NCBI GenBank assembly: GCA_030690755.1
Contig: JAUYGA010000173.1
Coordinates: 1-5,030 of the forward strand
Length of the DNA: 5,030 bases
Source: Nanobdellota archaeon
GTDB taxonomy: Archaea > Nanobdellota > Nanobdellia > Woesearchaeales > JAUYGA01
Reading direction: 5' to 3'
Part shown: positions 1-4,456 of the stretch, in pieces
Numbering within the stretch: the stretch's first letter is position 1
Layout: every line of letters starts with the position of its first letter
Translations under genes and position numbers: made by a program
The notes under the pieces: generated by a model
Told to the model about the DNA's origin: nothing
The model's database searches: none
The model's input: only the letters and a program-made list of their open reading frames with translations

Positions 1-31
1 TTTTCTTTTTTTTTTCACTAAGTCTTGTCAT
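1..31 (-). CDS. 5' end of an unidentified leftward gene (partial)
   Basis: Only the first ten codons are inside the window, reading MTRLSEKKKK on the minus strand from an ATG at 31-29. The frame is open to the window edge. The start is well supported. A minus-strand GAGGTGG at 42-36 is a near-perfect match to the archaeal Shine-Dalgarno consensus, four bases before the ATG, and a TATA-like TTTATAAAG lies further upstream at about 84-76. The lysine-rich start is too short to identify a family. The gene diverges from everything that follows up to the transposases, so it belongs to a separate transcription unit. The product is unknown; my confidence concerns the existence of a gene only. Confidence 0.6.
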   Translation of the reverse strand, partial: MTRLSEKKKK

Positions 32-35
32 AAAA

Positions 36-42
36 CCACCTC
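36..42 (-). promoter_or_regulatory. Shine-Dalgarno site of the partial leftward gene
   Basis: On the minus strand this reads GAGGTGG, complementary to the CCTCC-type 3' end of archaeal 16S rRNA, with a four-base T spacer to the ATG at 31. It is the strongest ribosome binding site in the window and is the main reason for calling a gene here. Confidence 0.6.
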
Positions 43-75
43 GATTCTTTGAATTTGAAAAAAAAGTTACTGCTC

Positions 76-84
76 TTTATAAAC
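76..84 (-). promoter_or_regulatory. TATA box for the partial leftward gene
   Basis: The minus strand reads GTTTATAAA here, an archaeal TATA-like box. A start of transcription about 25 bases downstream would fall near base 52-55 and leave a leader of roughly 20 bases containing the Shine-Dalgarno site. This is inferred from spacing and composition only. Confidence 0.4.
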
Positions 85-93
85 TTGAGAAAA

Positions 94-109
94 TGTAAAC
101 CAATTACGG
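94..109. repeat. isolated copy of the IS terminal repeat
   Basis: The sequence TGTAAACCAATTACGG matches the 12-base core TGTAAACYAATT that recurs at 3379-3368, 3454-3465, 3525-3514, 3544-3533 and 4444-4455. It matches the reverse complement of the copy at 3364-3379 in 15 of 16 bases, so it forms a long-range inverted repeat with that site. No transposase gene is visible beside it. It may be the end of an element lying to the left, or a solo end left after loss of an element. The stretch from here to the tRNA promoter (about 110-215) holds nothing else I can support. Confidence 0.55.
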
Positions 110-220
110 TACTCAACAGTTCCATCAGATGTTGCAAGAACCTATGTAAGAACACACGGACACGGCTATAGATAGAACTGCTTTTATTCACATTTTTTCA
201 TCGCAACGAACAAGAAGATT

Positions 221-228
221 TTTAAATA
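221..228 (+). promoter_or_regulatory. TATA box of the tRNA-Lys gene
   Basis: TTTAAATA centred 27 bases before the first base of the tRNA fits the usual distance for an archaeal TBP site, with a purine-rich stretch (GAAGA, 214-218) just upstream where the TFB recognition element would lie. Confidence 0.65.
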
Positions 229-273
229 AATTAAGATGAATGCTTTCTTATGGGTCCGTAGCTCAGCCTGGAG

Positions 274-306
274 GTGCTTTCTGAAAAGAAGCATGCAGGC
301 AATAGT
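274..306 (+). other. D-arm intron of tRNA-Lys (borders approximate)
   Basis: Joining base 273 to base 307 restores GCTC-AGCCTGGA-GAGC, a normal D arm, which implies a 33-base intron. A 32-base alternative exists because AG occurs at both 272-273 and 304-305, but it leaves a C-U mismatch in the D stem. Inside, GTGCTTT pairs with the complementary stretch ending at T294, and GCCTG (266-270) pairs with CAGGC (296-300) around a GAG bulge (271-273). This resembles a relaxed bulge-helix-bulge, but the bulge positions predict slightly different cuts (272/273 and 301/302). The borders therefore need RNA data. Confidence 0.6.
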
Positions 307-321
307 AGCGATTCGCTCTTA

Positions 322-364
322 TGGGACTTGACTCCCTTTCGCAAGGAAATGAAGTCCAGAAGTA
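322..364 (+). other. canonical anticodon-loop intron of tRNA-Lys (37/38)
   Basis: The 43-base insertion follows A37 of the anticodon loop, the classical archaeal intron position. It folds on itself: GGACTT (324-329) pairs with AAGTCC (352-357), and CCTT (335-338) pairs with AAGG (343-346) around a TCGC loop. Bulges flank the outer stem near both junctions. The short helix expected between the bulges (316-319 with 359-362) has one mismatch, so this is a relaxed rather than perfect bulge-helix-bulge. The splicing endonuclease would remove it. Confidence 0.75.
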
Positions 365-400
365 ACGAATAGGTCGAGGGTTCGAATCCCTTCGGACCCG

Positions 401-407
401 TTTTTTT
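401..407 (+). terminator. poly-T stop after tRNA-Lys
   Basis: Seven T residues directly follow the discriminator base of the tRNA. A short T-run without a hairpin is the common archaeal termination signal. Confidence 0.55.
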
Positions 408-536
408 ATTCTATAAATCATTCTATCAAGTTTAACCCCTGACTCGATTGGTTGTTAAACCAAATTCACCACTCTGAAAACAAAACTAACATTATTAAAT
501 AGGGTTTGCTTTACTGCTAAACAAATAAACAAAAGC

Positions 537-544
537 TTTAAATA
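537..544 (+). promoter_or_regulatory. probable TATA box for the nucleotidyltransferase gene
   Basis: TTTAAATA is identical to the tRNA TATA box. Initiation about 26 bases downstream would fall near 567 and give a leader of roughly 85 bases, which would include the 13-bp tandem repeat and the mini-ORF at 617-637. The rest of the 401-653 spacer holds a weak GTTTAAC/GTTAAAC inverted repeat (430-436, 454-460) and nothing else I can support. Confidence 0.45.
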
Positions 545-584
545 TTAATGAAAGCCGAGTTATTGATAGAATAAATCGTCTAAA

Positions 585-610
585 TAACATAACTAGGTAA
601 CATAACTAGG
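585..610 (+). repeat. 13-bp tandem repeat, two copies
   Basis: TAACATAACTAGG occurs twice head to tail (585-597 and 598-610), without mismatch. It lies in the presumed leader of the 654 gene. The end of the second copy runs into AGGAG, creating a Shine-Dalgarno-like sequence before a mini-ORF. It could be a protein-binding site or a recent slippage duplication. Confidence 0.8.
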
Positions 611-616
611 AGATTA

Positions 617-637
617 ATGATTAACATCCAGTTCTAA
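617..637 (+). CDS. possible six-codon leader ORF (MINIQF)
   Basis: An ATG at 617 follows AGGAG (608-612) with a four-base spacer, and reads six codons, MINIQF, to TAA at 635-637. The stop is 16 bases before the ATG of the large gene. Its Shine-Dalgarno match is better than that of the downstream gene, so a ribosome could initiate here and then reinitiate at 654. No family can be assigned to six residues and the arrangement may be chance. I list it because of the strong initiation signal. Confidence 0.25.
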   Translation: MINIQF

Positions 638-642
638 TAAAA

Positions 643-648
643 AGGGGT
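643..648 (+). promoter_or_regulatory. Shine-Dalgarno site of the 654 gene
   Basis: AGGGGT lies five bases before the ATG at 654. The CBS gene has a similar G-rich site, AGGGGGT at 2733-2739, six bases before its ATG. Both can pair with a CACCTCC-type anti-SD if a G-U pair is allowed, so they support these two start codons. Confidence 0.5.
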
Positions 649-653
649 CGAAC

Positions 654-2531
654 ATGGCAAAAAAAGAAAACAAAACAGAGAATAAGACTGAAAAAGAAGA
701 TCAAACTCAAGAATCTGCTTTAGAAAAACAGAAAGCAATAGAAGCTGAAATGGAAAAAAAGCTTCCAAAAGAGATACAAGAAAAACTTAAAGCAATAAAA
801 ACAAAGCTGGAAAAACTTCAGAAGAGAGTTGTTGAAAAATTTGATAAATACATTATGGGAATGGCTTTGCTCCCGCCAGAAAAACATGACCCTAAATCAG
901 GCGAGAAAGCGCCTGAAGAAAAAATCAAAGTTCTAATTCTTGTTGATGACAGCGACAGCAAAAAGATGACAAAAGAAGAGCTAAAAGCTAAGTTATCTGC
1001 AATAATTGAAAGCATTGCAAAAGAGATTGATGAAAAGATAGAAGTTCAAACAATCATATTGACAGAAGTATGGCAGAGTTTGTATGACGGAAAAACTGAA
1101 ATGACTCAGATGATTGCATTGTCAGCTCCGCTTTATGACACAGGCATGCTCGCAGCAATAAAAATATCAGAAGTCCACAAATCAATGGTTCTCAAGAAAT
1201 TCGAGAAATACATTGTAGCATATGTTCTTGCAGGATCGCTTGTTCAAGGAAGGGCAACAAAAACCTCAGACATAGATGTCTTTGTAGTCATCGACGATAC
1301 CGATGTTAAAAAGATGACGAGAGCTGAACTAAAAGACAAGCTTCGCGCAATAATAATCGGCATGGGTTATGAAGCAGGAAAAATGACTGGTGTTGAAAAC
1401 AAAATAAACATCCAGGTATACATCCTGACAGACTTCTGGGACATGATGAGAGAGGCAAACCCAATAGCATTCACATTTTTGAGAGACGGAATACCATTCT
1501 ATGACAGAGGCATATTCATGCCATGGAAACAACTGTTAAGAATGGGAAAAATCAAGCCAAGCGCAGAATCAATAGAGATGTTCATGAGCACTGGAGACCA
1601 GATGCTAAAGCGCGTACAGTTCAAAATAAATGAGATAGGAATGGAAGACACATATTATGCGCTTCTGACACCAAGCCAGGCAGCGCTGATGATGTATGGC
1701 ATACCGCCGCCAGCGCCAAAAGAGACGCCTGAAATAATGAGAGATGTATTTGTCAAAAAAGAGAAACTGCTTGAAGAGAAATATGTCAAGATACTCGAGA
1801 ATGTCATAAAGCTAAGAAAAGACTTAGAACATGGAACAAAAAAAGAGATAAGCGGAAAAGACGTCGACAAACTGCTTGCAGACGCGCAGGATTACCTCAA
1901 GAGAATAAAGAAATTATTTGAAGAGATAGAGACAAGAAAAAGACAGGAAGACATCCTTAATGTCTATGAGACAATCATCACAGTTGTCAGGGATGTGCTG
2001 AAACTGGAAGGCTGCGAAAAATGCACTGAAGACGACATTGTGAAAGAGTTCGAGCAACAGCTGATTGTCCCAGGAAAAATGCCTCTGAAATATCTGCGAG
2101 TTTTAAAAGACATGATTAAAGCAAAGAAGGACTTTGACTCAGGAAAACTATCCAAGAACGACATTGAAAAGATAAAGAAAGACGGCAGCGCATTTGTCAA
2201 AGTGCTAGTCGAACATCTCCAGAGAAAACGCGGAAGAGAGATAGAAAGAGCAAAGATACGCTTCAAATACGGTGAGACATTCGGCGAAATCGTCATGATG
2301 GAAAAGTTCGCATTCATAACAACAGACCTTGACGCTGAAACAAAAGAAATACAACGAGCTAAAATCATGGAAGACGGAAGCTTAAAAGACATACAAAAAT
2401 CTTCCTTGGAAGAGCTTGAAAAAGCGCTGGCAGCAGCAGAATTTCCAAAACGCGTCTTCATAAAACAGCCGGTATTTGACAACCTCAAAGAACTGTTCGG
2501 TAAAGACGTTGAAATACTGATAGGGTACTGA
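654..2531 (+). CDS. tandem nucleotidyltransferase protein with HEPN-like region
   Basis: The protein has 625 residues and no signal peptide or membrane segment. Residues 1-60 are a charged Lys/Glu-rich, probably coiled-coil, leader. Residues 63-166 and 183-291 are two related copies of a polymerase-beta-type minimal nucleotidyltransferase fold. Both carry a VDDSDSKKMT/IDDTDVKKMT segment and an ILTEVW/ILTDFW segment. Only the second copy has the active-site signature, G194-S195-x3-G199 then S205-D206-I-D208. The first copy lacks it and looks catalytically dead. The third metal-binding Asp of the family seems to be Gln254. Residues 303-430 are helical and include R388-KDLE-H393, an R-x4-H motif as in HEPN ribonucleases. 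Residues 530-625 form a further alpha/beta-looking domain. This resembles MNT-HEPN pairs fused in one chain, so nucleotide transfer to protein or RNA and RNA cleavage are possible activities, but that is inference. It could equally be a housekeeping archaeal family of unknown function. Confidence 0.85.
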   Translation: MAKKENKTENKTEKEDQTQESALEKQKAIEAEMEKKLPKEIQEKLKAIKTKLEKLQKRVVEKFDKYIMGMALLPPEKHDPKSGEKAPEEKIKVLILVDDSDSKKMTKEELKAKLSAIIESIAKEIDEKIEVQTIILTEVWQSLYDGKTEMTQMIALSAPLYDTGMLAAIKISEVHKSMVLKKFEKYIVAYVLAGSLVQGRATKTSDIDVFVVIDDTDVKKMTRAELKDKLRAIIIGMGYEAGKMTGVENKINIQVYILTDFWDMMREANPIAFTFLRDGIPFYDRGIFMPWKQLLRMGKIKPSAESIEMFMSTGDQMLKRVQFKINEIGMEDTYYALLTPSQAALMMYGIPPPAPKETPEIMRDVFVKKEKLLEEKYVKILENVIKLRKDLEHGTKKEISGKDVDKLLADAQDYLKRIKKLFEEIETRKRQEDILNVYETIITVVRDVLKLEGCEKCTEDDIVKEFEQQLIVPGKMPLKYLRVLKDMIKAKKDFDSGKLSKNDIEKIKKDGSAFVKVLVEHLQRKRGREIERAKIRFKYGETFGEIVMMEKFAFITTDLDAETKEIQRAKIMEDGSLKDIQKSSLEELEKALAAAEFPKRVFIKQPVFDNLKELFGKDVEILIGY

Positions 2532-2543
2532 AACAGAAAAACT

Positions 2544-2580
2544 AACAAACTTTTTTGTTTATCTTTTTTATTCTTATTTT
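2544..2580 (+). terminator. T-rich termination region after the 654 gene
   Basis: Thirteen bases past the stop codon, AACAAA (2544-2549) and TTTGTT (2554-2559) can pair around a four-base loop. This is followed by TTTTTT at 2564-2569 and TTTTTT at 2576-2581. The hairpin is weak, and the T-runs themselves are the more convincing archaeal signal. They separate this gene from the CBS gene. Confidence 0.45.
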
Positions 2581-2687
2581 TTAAACAAGTTACTTCATCT
2601 AACACTTTAAAAAAATTGGCCTTTCAAAAGATTAATAAATGACAAATACCTCCCTAACTCATCATCATTAAGCAATCAAGCATCATT

Positions 2688-2696
2688 CTTAATTTA
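2688..2696 (+). promoter_or_regulatory. weak TATA-like candidate for the CBS gene
   Basis: CTTAATTTA lies about 54 bases before the ATG at 2746 and would place transcription start near 2718-2720, leaving a leader of about 26 bases. The match is imperfect, and TTTAAAAAAA near 2607-2616 is an alternative with a long leader. The rest of the 2532-2745 spacer shows no other feature. Confidence 0.25.
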
Positions 2697-2745
2697 GAAA
2701 ACAATCAAAGGCAGTTAAAGCAGCAGTTCATAAGGGGGTAAAAAC

Positions 2746-3294
2746 ATGAGAACAGGATTCAGCGTAAGGGATGTGATGACAAGAAAAGTGCAATCTGTAG
2801 TTCCAAATACCTGCCTGCAGGAATGCGCAGAGATAATGGCCAAATCAAACATAGGCAGTGTTCTCGTGATAGAAAAAGAAAAACTTCTTGGGTTAATAAC
2901 AGAAAAAGACATTGTCAGAAAAGCAGTCTCAAAAGGCAAAAATCCATTAAAAATGAAAGTAAAAGATATTATGGCAAAAAAACTGATAACCAGCGACCCA
3001 AATGAAGACATACATGATGCAATGGACTTGATGTCAAAAAACCAGATAAGACATCTGCCAGTAATAGAAAAAGGAAAGCTGATAGGCATAGTCACAATGA
3101 AAGATGTCATACGCGTCCAGCCAGAACTATTCAACCTAGTTTTAGAAAAACTCGACGTGCAAGAAGAAAGAAAAAAACCAATATTCAAAGTCTCATCATC
3201 AGAAGGCGTATGTGAAATCTGCGGAACATTCTCAGACAAAATAAGGACAATAAAAGGTTCATTGGTCTGTCCAAACTGCAAAGATGAAGTTTGA
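2746..3294 (+). CDS. CBS-pair protein with C-terminal zinc ribbon
   Basis: The product has 182 residues and is probably cytosolic. Two CBS domains fill residues 5-63 and 70-127. Both open with a V-[RK]-D-[IV]-M motif (7-11, 72-76). Each ends with the strand pattern LLGLITEKDIV (47-57) or LIGIVTMKDVI (112-122), whose T-x-K-D segments are the usual adenosine-phosphate contact region of CBS pairs. A charged linker leads to a treble-clef or ribbon-like tail, C156-x2-C159 then C175-x2-C178, which should bind one zinc. This domain order is common in archaea. CBS pairs usually sense AMP, ADP, ATP or S-adenosylmethionine and often act as regulators of a partner; the partner and ligand here are unknown. 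The ATG is preceded by AGGGGGT at 2733-2739. It is separated from the upstream gene by 214 bases with T-runs, so it is probably its own unit. The call to this architecture is firm; the function is not. Confidence 0.9.
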   Translation: MRTGFSVRDVMTRKVQSVVPNTCLQECAEIMAKSNIGSVLVIEKEKLLGLITEKDIVRKAVSKGKNPLKMKVKDIMAKKLITSDPNEDIHDAMDLMSKNQIRHLPVIEKGKLIGIVTMKDVIRVQPELFNLVLEKLDVQEERKKPIFKVSSSEGVCEICGTFSDKIRTIKGSLVCPNCKDEV

Positions 3295-3355
3295 GATTAA
3301 TTCTTAAAAACAACTAAAACCGCTCTATATCACCCAAACCAGCAGAAAATAAAAT

Positions 3356-3468
3356 GTATAATTCCGAAATTGGTTTACACTTTTGAAACCGAAAAAATCA
3401 GGCCTTCTTTATAAGTAAAATTTTTTAAACACTAGCAATACCGGTAAGTGGTTTGTAAACCAATTTCG
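3356..3468. mobile_element. MITE-like unit with inverted terminal repeats
   Basis: CGAAATTGGTTTACA (3365-3379) is repeated without mismatch in inverted orientation at 3454-3468, enclosing 74 bases of non-coding, AT-rich sequence. The left end extends outward through GTATAATTC (3356-3364), which is also found outside the left end of the neighbouring insertion sequence (3502-3510). The inverted repeats share the core at the ends of the IS481-like element, so this may be a non-autonomous derivative mobilised by that transposase. No clear target-site duplication is visible and the outer borders are uncertain. No coding frame of note lies within. Confidence 0.5.
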
Positions 3469-3505
3469 ACATTTTTGCAGATCTTTTTAGTCAATAAAAA
3501 CGTAT

Positions 3506-3544
3506 AATTCCGAAATTAGTTTACAATTCCGAAATTAGTTTACA
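3506..3544. repeat. tandem duplicate of the IS terminal repeat (19-bp period)
   Basis: AATTCCGAAATTAGTTTAC occurs twice in direct tandem (3506-3524 and 3525-3543), followed by A3544. The second copy contains the stop codon of the transposase gene (TAA, minus strand, 3542-3540) and is therefore the true left end of that element. The first copy either belongs to a neighbouring remnant or is a duplicated end. Both have A where the other copies have G in the GGTTTACA part. Confidence 0.75.
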
Positions 3545-4409
3545 GATTTTCTCTATAAACTTCCTCTGGCGTTTTATAGTCGAGGGCGTGGTGTATGCGT
3601 CCTTCATTGTACCATTTGACAAATGTCTGTAATGTCTCTTCAGGATGCTTTTTCATTCTCTTTTTTAATGTATCAAACCACTTCTCCATTTTTCCATTGG
3701 TTTGCGGATGATTTCTTCTTGCTGTCCAGAACTCGATTCCGAGTTCTGCTAATTCTTTTTCAAATTCGCAAAGACCTTTTTTGCCATTTTTATCGCGTTT
3801 ATTGGCATAGAACTGAGCTCCTTTGTCGCTCAGAATTATTGCGGGACAAGTCTCATTTCTTAACATGGCTTGATGAAGCACAAATCGGGCATTTTCAGTT
3901 GAAGCACTTTTGAACTTGCCTGCAGCCATTATTTTTCTACTCCTATCGTCGATATAACTACAGTACAATGCTTCACCCTTTTGTGTCCAATCGACGTGCC
4001 ACATATAGTTGCTCAACGGCCATTGATAGCGGACATACTTTCGTTGCCCTCTTCTTTTAGGGCAAGGGTCAGTGAGCTTTTGTTCATCAAGAATTCGTTG
4101 AATTATGTGTTGTGAAACACCAAAACCATTCTTTTTGAGAACGAAGTGGAGTTTTTCACTCCCGTAGTCAGTTTCTTTTCTCATGCATATGACTTTCTTA
4201 ACAAATGATTGATTTATCCTGCTTTTTGGCCTGCCTGACTTTTTAGCAAAATACGCACATTTGCCTTCTTTTTTGAACTTTTTGGCCAGCTTGTAAACAA
4301 GCTGCCGACTGACTTGTTGTATTCTCGCTATTGATGTAGCACTTCTGCCAGTTCTGAACTGGTCGATAATCCATTTTCTTTTTTTTTCGTTAGTTTTTCC
4401 ATAAAACAC
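3540..4409 (-). CDS. IS481-like DDE transposase (start or frame uncertain)
   Basis: The 289-residue frame is an integrase-type transposase. Residues 8-50 form a helix-turn-helix region (SATSIARIQQVSRQLVYKL). Residues 59-62 are GRPK, the usual linker before a second winged-helix segment (68-112). The rve catalytic core follows, with D140 in WHVDWT, D195 in ILSDKGAQF and E242 in TNGKMEKW. The D-E distance of 46 is longer than the common 35 because of a Lys-rich insert (203-212). The C-terminus has the typical YNEGRIHHAL-x-YKTPEEVY ending. The stop codon lies inside the left terminal repeat. The only in-frame start is GTG at 4409, but that GTG is itself part of the GGGGTG Shine-Dalgarno sequence. 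An ATG at 4402 has ideal spacing but is in another frame. A -1 shift or one extra A in the A9 run (4387-4379) would join them. The catalytic triad is intact, so the element may be active if the frame is resolved. Confidence 0.8.
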   Translation of the reverse strand: MFYGKTNEKKRKWIIDQFRTGRSATSIARIQQVSRQLVYKLAKKFKKEGKCAYFAKKSGRPKSRINQSFVKKVICMRKETDYGSEKLHFVLKKNGFGVSQHIIQRILDEQKLTDPCPKRRGQRKYVRYQWPLSNYMWHVDWTQKGEALYCSYIDDRSRKIMAAGKFKSASTENARFVLHQAMLRNETCPAIILSDKGAQFYANKRDKNGKKGLCEFEKELAELGIEFWTARRNHPQTNGKMEKWFDTLKKRMKKHPEETLQTFVKWYNEGRIHHALDYKTPEEVYRENL

Positions 4410-4412
4410 CCC
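4407..4412 (-). promoter_or_regulatory. Shine-Dalgarno site that decides the transposase start
   Basis: The minus strand reads GGGGTG, four bases before ATG 4402-4400. The spacing equals that of the strong site at 42-36. It contains the alternative GTG start (4409-4407), which would therefore have no ribosome binding site of its own. Confidence 0.45.
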
Positions 4413-4434
4413 AAAACACAGAAATATGCTTGAT

Positions 4435-4442
4435 TATTTAAA
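4435..4442 (-). promoter_or_regulatory. TATA box of the transposase gene
   Basis: The minus strand reads TTTAAATA, identical to the boxes before the tRNA and the 654 gene. It sits immediately inside the right terminal repeat. Initiation near 4413 would give a short leader of about ten bases containing the Shine-Dalgarno site. Confidence 0.5.
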
Positions 4443-4443
4443 G

Positions 4444-4455
4444 TGTAAACCAATT
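4444..4455. repeat. right terminal repeat of the IS481-like element
   Basis: TGTAAACCAATT is the inverted partner of 3533-3544 (11 of 12 bases) and identical to the core at 94-105 and 3454-3465. Bases beyond 4455 differ from the other copies and belong to the disrupted older transposase gene. Confidence 0.65.
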
Positions 4456-4456
4456 A

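Larger units (their letters stand above)
252..400 (+). tRNA. tRNA-Lys(CTT) with two apparent introns
   Basis: The acceptor arms GGGTCCG (252-258) and CGGACCC (393-399) pair in all seven positions, with G400 as discriminator and no encoded CCA. The T arm is GAGGG, loop TTCGAAT, CCCTT (376-392). The anticodon stem is ATTCG (311-315) with CGAAT (366-370). The loop CTCTTA plus A365 gives anticodon CTT, decoding lysine AAG, and the body resembles archaeal tRNA-Lys in general. The gene is 149 bases long because extra sequence lies in the anticodon loop (322-364) and in the D arm (about 274-306). Removing both leaves a 73-base cloverleaf with D stem GCTC/GAGC. The anticodon intron is confidently placed. 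The D-arm insertion is clear but its exact ends are ambiguous by several bases. It appears to be transcribed alone, with a TATA box before and a T-run after it. Confidence 0.88.
3526..4455 (-). mobile_element. IS481-like insertion sequence (about 0.93 kb)
   Basis: A single transposase gene is bounded on the left by AATTAGTTTACA (3533-3544) and on the right by TGTAAACCAATT (4444-4455). These form a 12-bp inverted repeat with one mismatch. Sequence outside the core differs at the two ends, so the exact tips are not defined, and no target duplication can be seen. The right end directly abuts the truncated transposase gene at 4457, which suggests insertion into that older element. Members of the IS481 group usually have one DDE transposase ORF and short terminal inverted repeats, consistent with what is seen. 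A related group within the IS3/IS481 superfamily is possible. Confidence 0.65.

Noticed and set aside
95..175. Open stretch ending in TYVRTHGHGYR and a stop, as a possible gene remnant
   Set aside because: It is short, has no start codon or initiation signal, and I recognise no family. I cannot support a pseudogene call.
454..468. TGTTAAACCAAATTC as a seventh copy of the terminal repeat
   Set aside because: It needs an inserted base in the core and is part of a small local inverted repeat in AT-rich DNA. Chance similarity is more likely.
1964..2605. Open frame of 213 codons on the minus strand opposite the end of the 654 gene
   Set aside because: It mirrors a lysine/glutamate-rich coding sequence, which yields Ser/Phe/Leu-rich shadows. 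There is no start signal and no recognisable motif.
2715..3281. Long open frame of 188 codons on the minus strand opposite the CBS gene
   Set aside because: It is fully antisense to a gene with clear CBS and zinc-ribbon motifs, has a Ser/Phe-rich composition typical of reverse-complement frames, and shows no domain pattern.
3454..3525. A 72-bp unit running from TGTAAACC (3454) to GTTTACA (3525) as a separate tiny element
   Set aside because: The same ends are better explained as the right end of the MITE-like unit (3356-3468) and the outer left repeat of the insertion sequence. A different pairing of the same repeats adds nothing.
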